Assembly (NCBI GenBank): GCA_938042245.1
Contig: CALIRO010000003.1
Location: 1 to 37,774, forward strand
Reading direction: 5' to 3'
Source: an uncultured Thermoguttaceae bacterium
GTDB lineage: Bacteria > Planctomycetota > Planctomycetia > Pirellulales > Thermoguttaceae
Length of the DNA: 37,774 nt
Shown here: positions 16,922 to 26,485 of the stretch, piece after piece
Layout: each line of letters begins with the position of its first letter
Numbering within the stretch: position 1 is the first letter of the stretch
Notes under the pieces: model-generated
Told to the model about the DNA's origin: nothing
Database searches by the model: none
Seen by the model: the letters and a program-made list of their open reading frames with translations, nothing else
Translations under genes and position numbers: made by a program

Positions 16922-17554
16922 CTATAGGAGACCTTTTCGGACAGCCCAGACGGCAGCCTGCGTGCGATCGCTGACCGCAATCTTCCGCAGGATATTCTGG
17001 ATGTGTTCTTTCACGGTCTCGACGCTGATGTCCAGCGACTGGCCAATCTCTTTGTTGCTCAGGCCCAAAGCCACATGCCGAAGCACTTGGAGTTCTCGGT
17101 CCGTCAGTGGTACCTCATCCTCGTCGAGCACGGGCTGCAGTTTCATGCTTTCGGCCACTTTCTGCAATTGGCCATAGCGAGACGGATATTCACCGGCTGC
17201 TACCGCCTTGATCGTGGCGATGATGTCTTCGCGGCTGCTCCCTTTGAGGATGTAATCGGCTGCGCCTAATGCCACGGCTCTGGCCATGTAAGTAGGATTG
17301 TCGTAGGTGGAAAGCATTACCACTCGGCACTCCGGAACCTTGCTGCGGAGTTTTTCCAGAGTAACCAGTCCGTCCCCGTCGGGGAGGCGAACATCCAGCA
17401 GAATCACATCCGGCCGATGTTTTTCTGCCTGTCGGATGGCTTCTTTGCCGGTGGCTGCCTCGGCCACAATTTCGATCTCGGAGCCGGCCAGTAAAACGGC
17501 CAAGCCCCGGCGCACCACCTCATGATCATCCACCACCAGTAAACGAATAGCCAT
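16922..17554 (-). CDS. NarL/FixJ-family response regulator
   Basis: The 210-residue product has a receiver domain (about 1-120) with the acidic pair Asp9-Asp10, phosphoacceptor Asp54 (ILLDVRLPDGDG), Ser/Thr in MLSTYD and Lys in YILKGSS. A LuxR-type HTH ends it (LTDRELQVLRHVALGLSNKEIGQSLDISVETVKEH..), matching the NarL family. It should bind DNA as a dimer after phosphorylation. No histidine kinase lies nearby, so the partner is unknown. I chose ATG 17554 because GGGAG lies 8 bases upstream; a TTG 6 bases earlier is possible. It is divergent from the NtrC-type regulator. Confidence 0.93.
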   Translation of the reverse strand: MAIRLLVVDDHEVVRRGLAVLLAGSEIEIVAEAATGKEAIRQAEKHRPDVILLDVRLPDGDGLVTLEKLRSKVPECRVVMLSTYDNPTYMARAVALGAADYILKGSSREDIIATIKAVAAGEYPSRYGQLQKVAESMKLQPVLDEDEVPLTDRELQVLRHVALGLSNKEIGQSLDISVETVKEHIQNILRKIAVSDRTQAAVWAVRKGLL

Positions 17555-17647
17555 ATGCAATTCTCCCTCTACAAAAACTCCAAACCAGCTCTGCTGGACC
17601 AGCAGTTTCCTTTAGCCGTTGGTATCTCCCCTTTTGCGTCCTATTCA

Positions 17648-17676
17648 TTACTACCAAAGTGGGGGAATTTTGTCAA
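17648..17676 (-). promoter_or_regulatory. sigma70-type promoter for the NarL-type regulator
   Basis: On the minus strand TTGACA (17676-17671), a perfect -35, is followed after 17 bases by TAGTAA (17653-17648), or by AGTAAT one base further. Transcription would start about 85 bases before the ATG at 17554. The -35 lies inside a palindrome at 17661-17683. Confidence 0.5.
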
Positions 17677-17683
17677 ATCCCCC
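17661..17683. promoter_or_regulatory. palindrome overlapping the -35 box (candidate operator)
   Basis: GGGGG (17661-17665) and CCCCC (17679-17683) flank an imperfect AATTT..AAAT pair centred on the TTGACA element. Position and symmetry suit a repressor or activator site, possibly for one of the two flanking response regulators. Confidence 0.4.
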
Positions 17684-17700
17684 ATCTCAATCAGAATCAT

Positions 17701-17716
17701 ACCCCTTAAAAGGGTT
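17701..17716. promoter_or_regulatory. palindrome ACCCCTTAAAAGGGTT (candidate operator)
   Basis: Near-perfect symmetry, in the divergent region between two response-regulator genes. It shares its half-site with the palindrome at 17827-17840, 126 bases away, which suggests a common binding protein. Confidence 0.4.
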
Positions 17717-17826
17717 AATCTGCCTCCTTTTCCCAATCTTAACATCCCCCATAGGTGGTGAGAAGGTTCCCAGACCGGTTTATCTTTTAAAAAGAGAAGA
17801 ATAACTCTCTGGTATTATTTGCTATT

Positions 17827-17840
17827 ACCTCTTAAGGGGT
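17827..17840. promoter_or_regulatory. palindrome ACCTCTTAAGGGGT (candidate operator)
   Basis: This site is similar to the one at 17701-17716 and lies about 60 bases upstream of the -35 box of the NtrC-type regulator gene, a usual place for an activator. The 463-base region 17555-18017 otherwise has no gene. Confidence 0.4.
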
Positions 17841-17899
17841 ATTTCTTTTGGGGGGATTTTGGAAAAATAGGAAAAATAGAGAAAATAGAAAACAAAATG

Positions 17900-17928
17900 T
17901 TGACGTACCCGATCTCGTAACGTAGATA
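17900..17928 (+). promoter_or_regulatory. sigma70-type promoter for the NtrC-type regulator
   Basis: TTGACG (17900-17905), a 17-base spacer and TAGATA (17923-17928) form a good promoter about 90 bases before the ATG at 18018. A strong GGAGG ribosome site precedes the ATG. No -24/-12 element was found here. Confidence 0.55.
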
Positions 17929-18017
17929 TTTTTCGACAAGATCTCCTCCTTGCAGGGGGTCTGCCGAAGGAAAACGTCCGGTTTGCCGCTCCTATACCTG
18001 TCGGAGGAACTACCCTT

Positions 18018-19436
18018 ATGAGACGCCCTTCGCTGCTGCTGGTGGATGATGACCGGCATCTATTGAGTTCGATGGGCCAATGGCTCCGAGACCAAGGCTA
18101 TGAGGTGGACCTGGCCAGCCAATACACCGAGGCTGCGGCCGCCTTACAACGCAAAGCCTATGATATTGCCCTGGTGGACATTAGACTAGGTGACGGGCCG
18201 GATGGATTTGACCTGTTGCAATATTGCCGGAAAGTTCGGCCCGACACGGCGGTCATTATGATCACCGGCTACGGGAGTGTGGAAGCGGCCGTGGAGGCGA
18301 TTCGCGCTGGGGCGTTCGACTTCCTGACCAAACCGCTGATTGATCAGGAATTAGAAATGGCCTTGGAGCGGGCCCTCCGGCAGCGCCAGGTCCTGGAAGA
18401 GAATAAGAACTTGAAAGCCCAGTTGGATGCCCGATTTGGCCTGGAGAATATCGTGGGCCGGGATCATCGGATGCAACGGGTCTATGAGATGATCGAAAGT
18501 ATAGCCGATACCCGAGCCACCGTCCTGATTACCGGAGAAAGCGGGACAGGTAAATCCCTTGTGGCTCGGGCCATCCACCGCCGAAGTAGCCGACGCGACA
18601 AGCCGTTCGTCGAAGTAGCCTGCGGCGCATTGCCAGAGACCCTGTTAGAGAGTGAACTTTTCGGCCATGTGGCCGGCGCGTTTACCGGCGCTACGACGGA
18701 CAAGATCGGCAAATTCATGCAGGCTGACGGCGGCACCATCTTTCTGGACGAAATCGGCACCGCAAGCCCTGCGCTGCAGGTCAAATTGCTTCGGGTGTTG
18801 CAAGATTTTGAGTTTGAACAGGTGGGCGGCAATAAGACCTTTTCGGTGGATGTGCGGGTCATCTTGGCCACCAATGAAGACCTTGGCCGACTCGTCCAAG
18901 AGGGCCGATTCCGGCAGGATCTGTACTACCGGATCAATGTGATTAACATTGAGCTGCCCCCGCTCCGGGAACGAATTTCGGATATTCCTCTTTTGGCAGA
19001 ACATTTCTTGCAGCGAATTTGCCAGGAGACTGGTCGGCCGCTTCGGCGGATCAGCCAGGAGGCGATGGAAGCGCTGCAGCGGTATCGCTGGCCGGGCAAT
19101 GTCCGAGAGTTGCAAAACGTCATTGAGCGGGCCGTCTTGCTCGGCAAAGGAGAACTGCTTTCTTTGGCCGATCTGCCCCCATCGGTGGTGGCCTCGGTAG
19201 GCGGCTTCTGGGAACCAGAAACCTCCCAACCGCTCAAACAAGCCCTCAGTATCCCGGAGCGCCAGATCATCTTGGAGGCATTGGAAGCGCACCATTGGAA
19301 TCGGCAAGCCACGGCCGCCGCCCTCGGAATTAACCGCACCACGCTCTATAAAAAGATGAAACGTCTAGGGTTGGAGCCCCCTAGACAAAAAACATCCCCT
19401 AAAACCACTTCACAAGGGGCGATACGAACCGGATAA
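18018..19436 (+). CDS. NtrC-family sigma54-dependent response regulator
   Basis: The 472-residue product has three domains. A receiver (about 1-120) shows Asp10-Asp11, phosphoacceptor Asp54 (LVDIRLGDG) and Lys105 (FLTKP). An AAA+ domain (about 143-380) has Walker A GESGTGKS (173-180), the sigma54-contact loop GAFTGA (220-225) and Walker B FLDEIG (242-247). A Fis-type HTH ends it ([28 protein letters not shown]). The intact GAFTGA loop means it should activate RNA polymerase holding sigma54. The partner kinase is not in the window. The sequence shows no clue to the target genes. Confidence 0.95.
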   Translation: MRRPSLLLVDDDRHLLSSMGQWLRDQGYEVDLASQYTEAAAALQRKAYDIALVDIRLGDGPDGFDLLQYCRKVRPDTAVIMITGYGSVEAAVEAIRAGAFDFLTKPLIDQELEMALERALRQRQVLEENKNLKAQLDARFGLENIVGRDHRMQRVYEMIESIADTRATVLITGESGTGKSLVARAIHRRSSRRDKPFVEVACGALPETLLESELFGHVAGAFTGATTDKIGKFMQADGGTIFLDEIGTASPALQVKLLRVLQDFEFEQVGGNKTFSVDVRVILATNEDLGRLVQEGRFRQDLYYRINVINIELPPLRERISDIPLLAEHFLQRICQETGRPLRRISQEAMEALQRYRWPGNVRELQNVIERAVLLGKGELLSLADLPPSVVASVGGFWEPETSQPLKQALSIPERQIILEALEAHHWNRQATAAALGINRTTLYKKMKRLGLEPPRQKTSPKTTSQGAIRTG

Positions 19437-19468
19437 CTGGCTGCGGTGTCCCTGTGATTCCTGAGGTG

Positions 19469-19500
19469 GCCAGGCCCTGGGAGCACCCCCCCTGCCTGGC
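19469..19500. terminator. possible bidirectional terminator hairpin
   Basis: GCCAGGC (19469-19475) and GCCTGGC (19494-19500) are perfect complements between two convergent genes (NtrC-type regulator and speA). The G/C-rich stem has no clear T-run on either side. Confidence 0.35.
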
Positions 19501-19529
19501 AAGAAGACGTTTGCACTCCGGGGGCTTTT

Positions 19530-21458
19530 TTACCGCCGGTGGGCTTCTTCCAGGTAGGTATAGCCTTCCAGGGAGGCTTCGTAGAAGCGAAGGAATCGGC
19601 CTGCTTGTTCGTCGTTGATTCGGCCTTCCCGCACAGCCTGTTCAACGCTTGCTTGAAGTTGATCGACCAGGGTTTTCGGATCGAACTGCACGTATTGGAG
19701 CACTTCGCGCACGGTGTCGCCGGTGATGACAGCTTCGACAATGGCTTCGCCCTGTTCATCCATACCAATATGCACCGCATTGGTATCGCCGAACAGGTTA
19801 TGAAGGTCGCCGAGGATTTCTTGATAAGCGCCGACTAAAAAGGCCCCTAAGTAATAGGGTCGGCCGTCGAAGGGGTGAAGGGGCAGTGCGCGCTTAATGG
19901 CTCGGCGGTCGATGAACCGGTCGATCTTCCCGTCGGAATCGCAGGTGATATCGGCCAGGATGGCTTGGTGAGTGGGGGGTTCGTTCAGCCGATGGATAGG
20001 CATAATCGGGAACAGTTGCTTGATGGCCCAACTATCCGGCATCGACTGGAAAAGGGAAAAATTGCAGAAATAGGTCTCGCTCAGAAGGGTTTCAATCACC
20101 TGGAGGTCTTCTGGCACATATTGGAGGTCTTTCATGAGGCGCTGGATTTTTCGGCAGATCCCCCAATACAATTTTTCACCGATGGCCCGATGTTCTAGCG
20201 ACAGATATCCACCAGAAAAGAGGCTCAAGATCATGTCCAAGGCCTGTTGGGCATCGTGGAACGCTTCCACCAGGTTATGCAGATGGACTTCTTGGTAGGT
20301 ATCGCGGAGGGTAAGCAGGGGCTGGTCGGCGTCTTCGGGAAGTTCGAGGGGCATGTGGTTGTCCTCTTGCCCGGAGACGCCCAACACATTAAACACCAGG
20401 ACACTATGGTAGGCGGCGATGGCTCGCCCGCTCTCGGAAAGGATGGTTGGATGGGGCACTTCGGCGTCTTGGCAGACATTCATGATGTGATAGACGACGT
20501 CGTTGGCGTATTCTTGGAGGGTGTAGTTGACGCTGGATTCGAAGTTGGTTTGGGAGCCATCGTAATCGACGCCCAGGCCGCCGCCGACGTCCAGATAGTG
20601 AAGCCCCGCCCCTAGCCGAACCAAATCCACATAGATCCGCGCCGCCTCATCCAGGGCCCGCTTGATATACTGAATATTTGTAATCTGACTTCCCAAATGA
20701 AAATGCAGCAGTTGGAAGCAGTCAGCCATTTGCCGGGCTTTCAGCTCCTCCAAAGCCCGCAACAGCTCCGTTACCGTCAGCCCAAATTTCGACCGGTACC
20801 CAGCCGATCCTTGCCATCGGCCACTCCCACGAGAAGCTAGCTTCACCCGCATGCCAATGACCGGACGCACTCCTATCCGCTGCGCATGATGCAGAATCAT
20901 CTCCAACTCGGTATATTTCTCAATGACCGGGATAATGCGCCGGCCGATCTTATGGGCCAAGACGGCCATTTCGATAAACTCGTCGTCCTTAAACCCGTTA
21001 CAGATAATCGGCGTCTGGTTGTCGGCCAAGGCGATGACGGCCAAAAGCTCCGGCTTACTGCCCGCCTCCAAGCCAAACCCATACGGTCGGCCAAAACGTA
21101 AGATCTCCTCGATCACCTGCCGCTGCTGATTAACCTTGATCGGGTAAATGCAGTGGTAACCGCCTTGGTATCCGTGTTCCTTGATGGCCCGCTGGAAAGC
21201 GGCATAGATTTCCGAAAGCCGATGCTTCAAAATGTCCCCAAACCGCAAAAGAATCGGCGGATCGATGCCCCGCAATTGAAGCCGATCTACCAGCACTTTC
21301 AGGTCAATAAAACGATCCTTTTCTTTGTACGGGTGCACACAAACATGCCCCAACGAGTTAATCGAAAAATAGCCTTTGCCCCAGTCTTCCACTTGGTACA
21401 GTTCACTGGAGCGGGCCACCGTCCAATGAGCAGTTTCTTCTGCCACCTCCAAGACCAT
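19530..21458 (-). CDS. speA: biosynthetic arginine decarboxylase
   Basis: The 642-residue product fits SpeA, a PLP enzyme that converts arginine to agmatine for polyamine synthesis (E. coli protein: 658). It opens with the family's usual HWTVARSSELYQVEDWGKGYFSIN. PLP lysine is Lys108 (YPIKVNQQ). HFHLGSQI, LDVGGGLGVDYDG, ESGRAIAAYHS and the late ADITCDSDG, which supplies the second-subunit cysteine, are all present. I chose ATG 21458, with GAGGAAGGG upstream, because the frame up to 21638 has no family similarity. It stands alone; no agmatine-processing gene is adjacent. Confidence 0.95.
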   Translation of the reverse strand: MVLEVAEETAHWTVARSSELYQVEDWGKGYFSINSLGHVCVHPYKEKDRFIDLKVLVDRLQLRGIDPPILLRFGDILKHRLSEIYAAFQRAIKEHGYQGGYHCIYPIKVNQQRQVIEEILRFGRPYGFGLEAGSKPELLAVIALADNQTPIICNGFKDDEFIEMAVLAHKIGRRIIPVIEKYTELEMILHHAQRIGVRPVIGMRVKLASRGSGRWQGSAGYRSKFGLTVTELLRALEELKARQMADCFQLLHFHLGSQITNIQYIKRALDEAARIYVDLVRLGAGLHYLDVGGGLGVDYDGSQTNFESSVNYTLQEYANDVVYHIMNVCQDAEVPHPTILSESGRAIAAYHSVLVFNVLGVSGQEDNHMPLELPEDADQPLLTLRDTYQEVHLHNLVEAFHDAQQALDMILSLFSGGYLSLEHRAIGEKLYWGICRKIQRLMKDLQYVPEDLQVIETLLSETYFCNFSLFQSMPDSWAIKQLFPIMPIHRLNEPPTHQAILADITCDSDGKIDRFIDRRAIKRALPLHPFDGRPYYLGAFLVGAYQEILGDLHNLFGDTNAVHIGMDEQGEAIVEAVITGDTVREVLQYVQFDPKTLVDQLQASVEQAVREGRINDEQAGRFLRFYEASLEGYTYLEEAHRR

Positions 21459-22110
21459 CTTCCCTTCCTCACTAAAAAGAAAGCCCTCAAACCGAATTAT
21501 CGGACCACGTATCGGAATCTCTTTGCCTCTTGAGAAGATAACCGGCCTGCCATCCCAAGCAATCCTCTTGGATGCAATCCCCTCCAGCAGACGGTAACGG
21601 ATGAACCCGCCACGACTACTTCTAGGCTTCGTCCCCAATAGGCCAAACAGTCTGGCCTGGGAGAGAATAACTGACTACCCCCCTGCCGCCTCCAGGAAAC
21701 CACGCAGTCTACCACACGCCGTTGCCCCAGGATGTTCTGCCCGGCAAACCAGAGGCCAGCTTCCACTGATAGAAATGGTACCGATTTTTTTAATTTTATG
21801 GAAGGGCGCTGGGAGAATAAACCGTTGGGCAAAGGATTTTCGGACCCCAGCAATCACTGCGGTCCTACTCGGCGCTGATGGGTGCCGGAGGAGTCGGCCA
21901 AAAAAGGTTGCAGAGGAAGATTTACCCACCAGATGCCGTTTCTCTGGGAAATGGTAACACTCGCGGAGGTTCCTCTGATGGTAGGCTATTCCACCGGTTT
22001 GAGGCTCGGCCGACAGCCAGTTGACCACCACCTTCCGCCAAGGCAGGATAGAAGGATGGTGTTTTCTGGCATGGGAATTGGTCCCCTTTTTGCTAAAGGA
22101 GGAAGCTACG
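21459..22110. other. 652-base divergent intergenic region
   Basis: No credible gene, repeat or RNA was recognised. The frames here lack ribosome sites and family-like sequence. It must carry promoters for speA (minus) and for the sugar isomerase (plus). Its length is larger than needed, so a missed regulatory RNA cannot be excluded. Confidence 0.35.
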
Positions 22111-22968
22111 ATGGTTAACTCCCAATTCACCAGGCGGGAGATGTTGAATCTGGCAGCGGCGGCAGCCGGCACAGCCCTGGTACCTGGGCAGAAACTGCTG
22201 GCCGGAGAGCCTGCTGCCAAACGTATCCCCATCGGCCTGCAACTCTATTCGGTCCGCGAAGATTGCCAAAAGGATTTGCCTAAGGTGCTGGAAGCCGTCG
22301 CCAAGATGGGCTACGAAGGCGTCGAGTTTGCCGGCTATTATGGCCGACAGGCCAAGGAACTCCGGAAACTCTTGGATCAAAACGGGCTTCGTTGCTGCGG
22401 CACCCATACCGGGCTGAACACCCTGCTGGGCGATGCGCTAGCCGGCACCGTGGAGTTTAATCAAATCCTGGGCAACCCGTATCTGATTGTGCCCTGGATG
22501 CCGCACGAAAAATTGGCCACCCTCGAAGCCTGCAAAAAGACCGCCCAACTATTCAACGAATTGGCCGAGAAGGTGAAAGAAAAAGGCATGTACGTCGGCT
22601 ATCATGCCCATGCGGGCGATTTCCAAAAACTGGGCGACCAGACCGCCTGGGACCTGTTTTTCAGCTTTTGCAGTCCCCAGGTGGTCATGCAGATGGATGT
22701 GGGCAACTGCCTGGGCGGCGGCGGCGATCCGTACGCTAGTCTGGAAAAATTCCCAGGCCGATCCAAAACCATTCACCTGAAAGAACACGGCGGCCCAGCC
22801 GGTGCTTGTATCGGCCAGGGGCAAGTCGATTGGAAGCGGGTCTTCCAACTGTGCGAAACCGTCGGCGGAACCCAGTGGTATATCGTCGAACAAGAGTCCT
22901 ACGGCCAACTCAGGCCGTTGCAAGCCGTCCAACGTTGCCTGCAAAACCTAAAAAAGATGGGCAAATAA
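22111..22968 (+). CDS. Tat-exported sugar phosphate isomerase/epimerase-like TIM-barrel protein
   Basis: The start is ATG 22111, preceded by a near-perfect AAAGGAGG. The 285-residue product begins with a Tat signal (FTRREMLNLAAAAAG). A xylose-isomerase-like AP-endonuclease-2 barrel follows: LQLYSVREDC, MGYEGVEFAGYYG, TGLNTLLGDA, GYHAHAGDFQ (metal His), MQMDVGNCLGGGGDP, KTIHLKEHGGP and YIVEQESYG. These residues fit a divalent-metal site. Members isomerise or epimerise sugars or related polyols; the substrate is not known. It is convergent with the Gfo/Idh/MocA gene, 21 bases apart, and the two are likely partners in carbohydrate breakdown in the periplasm. Confidence 0.88.
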   Translation: MVNSQFTRREMLNLAAAAAGTALVPGQKLLAGEPAAKRIPIGLQLYSVREDCQKDLPKVLEAVAKMGYEGVEFAGYYGRQAKELRKLLDQNGLRCCGTHTGLNTLLGDALAGTVEFNQILGNPYLIVPWMPHEKLATLEACKKTAQLFNELAEKVKEKGMYVGYHAHAGDFQKLGDQTAWDLFFSFCSPQVVMQMDVGNCLGGGGDPYASLEKFPGRSKTIHLKEHGGPAGACIGQGQVDWKRVFQLCETVGGTQWYIVEQESYGQLRPLQAVQRCLQNLKKMGK

Positions 22969-22989
22969 CCGGCTGCCCTAGCATAGCTT

Positions 22990-24426
22990 TTAGAGAAGCC
23001 ATTTGGGGCGGTAATGGTTTTGGATCCACTGCTCGGCTTCTGGGGCATCGGGGACTTTTAGGTTTTGGGCGTCCCACTGGATGGGGCGGTTCAGGCGCAT
23101 GGCCAGGATGCCGGGCAGAAAGACTTCGGCGATTCGAGCGCCGGTTTCAAAGGAGCTGAGCGGTTTGGGACCGCCTCGGCAAGCAGCGAGCCATTCCTGC
23201 ATGTGGTTATCGCCGGGCGATCGAGGCAGGCTGACCGGCACGGCCTTGGCCGCCTCATGATCCAGAACGCCTCGCCAGCGTTTTTCGCCCTGTAATTTGA
23301 GGATTCCTTCGCCGCCCCAGCCCCCGGCATACAGCTGCCCCCTTTCCCCACGAAACAGAATACCGCCCTGCGGCGTTTTACCCAGGCCGGTTTTCAGCTC
23401 TTGGGTAACCTCTTCCGGCGGGTAGCGTCCGCCGTCGGTCCACCAGAGGGTAACCGGCGGCTGGTCGCCGCGGGCGGCGAATTCAAACCGAAAATAGCCC
23501 TTCGACGGATAGGTCTCCCGAAGCGGTTCGGGCAGTTCGGTTTCCACACGCACCGGCGGCCCTAGCTCTAGGCCCAGCACCGGCAGCGGAAACGTATGCG
23601 CCCCTTGCCCGGCCAGCATCCCGTTGTCCATGAAAAGCCAATTCTGAAATCGCAAACATCCCGGATGGTAAAGGCCGGCTTTGTACGGTCGGTACGGGAC
23701 CGGTCCAAGCCAAAAGTCCCAGTTGAGGCCTGCGGGCACGGGGTCTTCGCCTGCCGGGGCGTCATGGCTGGGCGGATTCGGACCGTAGTAGTCACACCAG
23801 AGATACACTTCCCGGATCGGCCCCAAAAGGCCTGCTCGCAGCACGTCGATGGCCCGCCGGGTGGTCCATGCACTACAGCCCTGGGTGCCCGTCTGGGTAG
23901 CTACCGGACTGTTCCGGGCCAGCTCGGCCAATTGCCGGGCTTCGGTCAGAGTCCGCACCAACGGCTTCTCACAATAGACGTGTTTACCGGCCTTCATCAT
24001 GGCCATGGAGATCGGCGCATGCCAACGGGCGCCGGTAGCCACCAGCACCCCATCAAATAACTTGGCATCGTCCAGGAGCTTCCGGTAATCCTCATAGAGC
24101 CGTAGGTTTTGGGCAGCCTGTGCGCCGGGCTCCCCCTGGCTGGCTAAAAACTTTCTGGCCGATTCCAGTTGCCTGGCATCCACATCGCACAGGGCCACCA
24201 GGTTTTCGCCCAGCCGGAGGGCTTCGGCGGCCAGATAGCGGCCTCGGCCGCCAGCGCCAATAAGCCCCAGGTTCAACCGATTATTCGGCGAGGGTTTTGG
24301 CGGCGGGGAAGGGAATTCTGCTGGCGAGGCGGCAAAACCGGATCGGACTCCTGTGGCCGCCAGGCCAAGCCACCCACTGCCTCCTGCAATCAAAAACTTC
24401 CGCCGGGACCACCAGGGACTTTTCAT
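22990..24426 (-). CDS. Tat-exported Gfo/Idh/MocA family oxidoreductase
   Basis: The 478-residue product has a Tat signal (SRRKFLIAGGSGWLGL), then a Rossmann NAD(P)-binding start (LNLGLIGAGGRGR, about 52-63), CDVDARQ, HAPISMAMMKAGKHVYCEKP (EKP at 153-155) and the family's C-terminal domain. The set is the classic planctomycete layout of secreted Gfo/Idh/MocA proteins, which oxidise or reduce sugars or inositols using bound cofactor. TAGGAGA precedes the ATG. The substrate cannot be told. It may act with the convergent isomerase. Confidence 0.92.
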   Translation of the reverse strand: MKSPWWSRRKFLIAGGSGWLGLAATGVRSGFAASPAEFPSPPPKPSPNNRLNLGLIGAGGRGRYLAAEALRLGENLVALCDVDARQLESARKFLASQGEPGAQAAQNLRLYEDYRKLLDDAKLFDGVLVATGARWHAPISMAMMKAGKHVYCEKPLVRTLTEARQLAELARNSPVATQTGTQGCSAWTTRRAIDVLRAGLLGPIREVYLWCDYYGPNPPSHDAPAGEDPVPAGLNWDFWLGPVPYRPYKAGLYHPGCLRFQNWLFMDNGMLAGQGAHTFPLPVLGLELGPPVRVETELPEPLRETYPSKGYFRFEFAARGDQPPVTLWWTDGGRYPPEEVTQELKTGLGKTPQGGILFRGERGQLYAGGWGGEGILKLQGEKRWRGVLDHEAAKAVPVSLPRSPGDNHMQEWLAACRGGPKPLSSFETGARIAEVFLPGILAMRLNRPIQWDAQNLKVPDAPEAEQWIQNHYRPKWLL

Positions 24427-24586
24427 GGCCGAAGTCTCCTATGCCAAAAGGACCTGGGCAGCGACCCAAAGGAGAGATTACTCGCTGTAGGTCGCCTAGG
24501 ATTCGCAGAGCGAGAGGATATTTGTCAGGTCTGTGGCGTTCTAAGCCGGGTATCTTCAGCGATACGGCAAGGGGTGGTTTTTCTGT

Positions 24587-24606
24587 AAAACCCCTTTCGG
24601 GGAGGT
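24587..24606 (-). terminator. intrinsic terminator of sppA
   Basis: On the minus strand, right after the stop at 24607, CCCC-GAAA-GGGG forms a short GNRA-tetraloop stem (24602-24591) followed at once by TTTT (24590-24587). Upstream flanking bases can lengthen the stem imperfectly. Confidence 0.5.
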
Positions 24607-25692
24607 TTATCGGCCTGATGGATAGCTGGATACCAACGGCGGAAGGCGGGTGCAAAGATAATATGCCCGGGGTGCGGTGGAATCGAGCAGGGCGGCCAAG
24701 TCCAGGCGGCCTGCGGCGGCGTCGGCCCCAAAAAGCAGCTCGCCCAGTGTAGGCTGGCGCTCATACCGGAGCACTTCTACCTCTTCAGGGGCTAGGCCAG
24801 CCAGTTGGATAGCCCGCTCAATGGCATCCTCCAAGTAGCCGATTTTATCGATCAGCCCATGTTCCAGGGCTTGTTGGGCGGTAAACAGTTGGCCTGTTGC
24901 CAATTTATCCAGTGCTTCGGGATCGGCCCGGAACTTCGGACGCCCCTGCTTGACGACCTCCTTAAACCGCCGGAACGCGTCGTCGACCAGCCCTTGGAAA
25001 ATTTGCCGCTCTTGTTCGGTCATCGGCCGGGTGATGCTGCCCATGCCTTTCAGAGGATGGCTGGCAATGGAATCCTCCTTGACTCCCCATTTTTCTAATA
25101 GTTGGGAAAGATCGTAGTGGGGGATGATCACCCCGATGGAGCCGGTAAAGGTGGTCGGCTCGGCAAACAGACAATCCGCTTGCTCGCCGACGGCCATGGC
25201 CACATAGTAGCCGCCGCTGGCCGCCATGCCCCCCATACTGACGACAATGGGGATTTTCCGTTCCTGGCCCAATTGCTGAAGATGATGGAGCATGAAGTCC
25301 GCCACGGAGACCAGACCGCCCGGGGAGTTGATTCGGAGCACGATGGCTTTGACTCGCTCGTCTTTGCGGAGGAGGTCCATCTGCTTTTTGAAGAAATTTT
25401 CACCACCCACCAGCGCCCCTTGCACGGTAAGAATGACCACCCGGTTCGGCGCCCCCTTGGTGTGCGAATAATGCCGCTGAACTATTCCTTCCTCTAGTTC
25501 GGACGTCCGCACTAAAAGAAGTATCCACAACCCTACATTCAAAAGCAACGATCCCATCAGAATCACCAGCACCAACAACCAGCCAAGAATGTTCCAAACA
25601 GAACGTCTAGGCCTTTGCCACCCAGGTGCCAGTTCCGGAACCACCTGGGCCGGATAGACCGGCCCCCCAATGGGGCCATGCACTTCAGCCAT
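24607..25692 (-). CDS. sppA: signal peptide peptidase SppA (membrane serine protease)
   Basis: The 361-residue product has one N-terminal membrane segment (about 33-61) and an S49 peptidase domain. The nucleophile is Ser159 (MAASGGYYVA) and the general base is probably Lys215 (SHPLKGMGS), matching the Ser/Lys pair of the single-domain Bacillus SppA. LRINSPGG and PTTFTGSIGVI are also typical. It degrades signal peptides left in the membrane. The C-terminal 40 residues are longer than usual. AGGAGGG precedes the ATG. It is separated from cobO by about 280 bases, so the two are probably independent units. Confidence 0.93.
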   Translation of the reverse strand: MAEVHGPIGGPVYPAQVVPELAPGWQRPRRSVWNILGWLLVLVILMGSLLLNVGLWILLLVRTSELEEGIVQRHYSHTKGAPNRVVILTVQGALVGGENFFKKQMDLLRKDERVKAIVLRINSPGGLVSVADFMLHHLQQLGQERKIPIVVSMGGMAASGGYYVAMAVGEQADCLFAEPTTFTGSIGVIIPHYDLSQLLEKWGVKEDSIASHPLKGMGSITRPMTEQERQIFQGLVDDAFRRFKEVVKQGRPKFRADPEALDKLATGQLFTAQQALEHGLIDKIGYLEDAIERAIQLAGLAPEEVEVLRYERQPTLGELLFGADAAAGRLDLAALLDSTAPRAYYLCTRLPPLVSSYPSGR

Positions 25693-25969
25693 ACTTCTAC
25701 CCTCCTATCCTCTAGTACATTGCAAGCAACATCCCCCGATGCTATAGCCCCCCGAGAAGCCTTGGGGAATCTTGCTGCTTGCCAGACATTCCAAGCAAAT
25801 TATTTCCGTGCGTCCCGGCCAACAAAGTCTCCCAAGAGCTTAGCGCAGCCACTCTCCAGAGCCCCATTGCTTAATTATCCGATCTCCCTAGAGGCAATGC
25901 AAGAGCGTAGGGGGGAATGGGAACAACCTACCAGAGCGGGCAAACGCTTCGGGAGAAAACCGGGGGCGA

Positions 25970-26485
25970 TTATATTTCGATGCCGGTGCGGGCCAGCACG
26001 CCTTGCCGGTAGTAATGCTTCAGTTCTCGCATTTCGGTAACTACGTCGGCCCGTTCTAAGATGGCTGGGTGGGCATATCGGCCCGTAAGAACCAGTTCGA
26101 CGTCCTCCGGCCGAGCATCGATCAGAGCTAAAAGCTCTCCCAAAGAAAAAAGCCGAAGTACCGGGCACAAAATGACCTCGTCCAAAATGACCAATTGATA
26201 TTGGCCGCTGGTAATGGCCTGTCGGGACCGGGCCAGTCCTTGGCGGGCAGCGGCAATATCCTCGGCCGAAGGGGGTTGAGGCACCCAGCCCGACCGACCA
26301 AATTGGCAGACCGTAATCAGATCGCTCAGCCGGGCCAATGCCCGAAGCTCGCTGGTGGCCACCCCCTTGAGAAACTGGCCGATAAACACCTGCCAACCCG
26401 CTCCGGCCGCCCGCAGCGCCAAACCTAGCGCCGCGGTGGTCTTGCCTTTCCCGTCACCTGTATAAACATGCATATAGCCGCCCAT
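25970..26485 (-). CDS. cobO: corrinoid adenosyltransferase (CobO/BtuR type)
   Basis: The 171-residue product begins with MHVYTGDGKGKTTAALGLALRAAG, whose P-loop lies at about residues 9-17, then FIGQFLKG, a helix-rich centre, LVILDEVILCP and VELVLTGRYAHP. These blocks define the CobO/BtuR/CobA class. The enzyme transfers the adenosyl group of ATP to cob(I)alamin or cob(I)yrinate diamide, and so makes coenzyme B12 from salvaged corrinoid. It is cytoplasmic. AAGGAG precedes the ATG by 10 bases. It lies 124 bases below the DUF4465 gene, in the same direction, with no clear terminator between them. It therefore probably belongs to the unit controlled by the B12 riboswitch at 28735. Confidence 0.92.
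   Translation of the reverse strand: MGGYMHVYTGDGKGKTTAALGLALRAAGAGWQVFIGQFLKGVATSELRALARLSDLITVCQFGRSGWVPQPPSAEDIAAARQGLARSRQAITSGQYQLVILDEVILCPVLRLFSLGELLALIDARPEDVELVLTGRYAHPAILERADVVTEMRELKHYYRQGVLARTGIEI

Noticed and set aside
21459..21638. 60-residue N-terminal extension of arginine decarboxylase
   Set aside because: No similarity to the family and a good ribosome site lies before the internal ATG at 21458, which matches the usual SpeA start.
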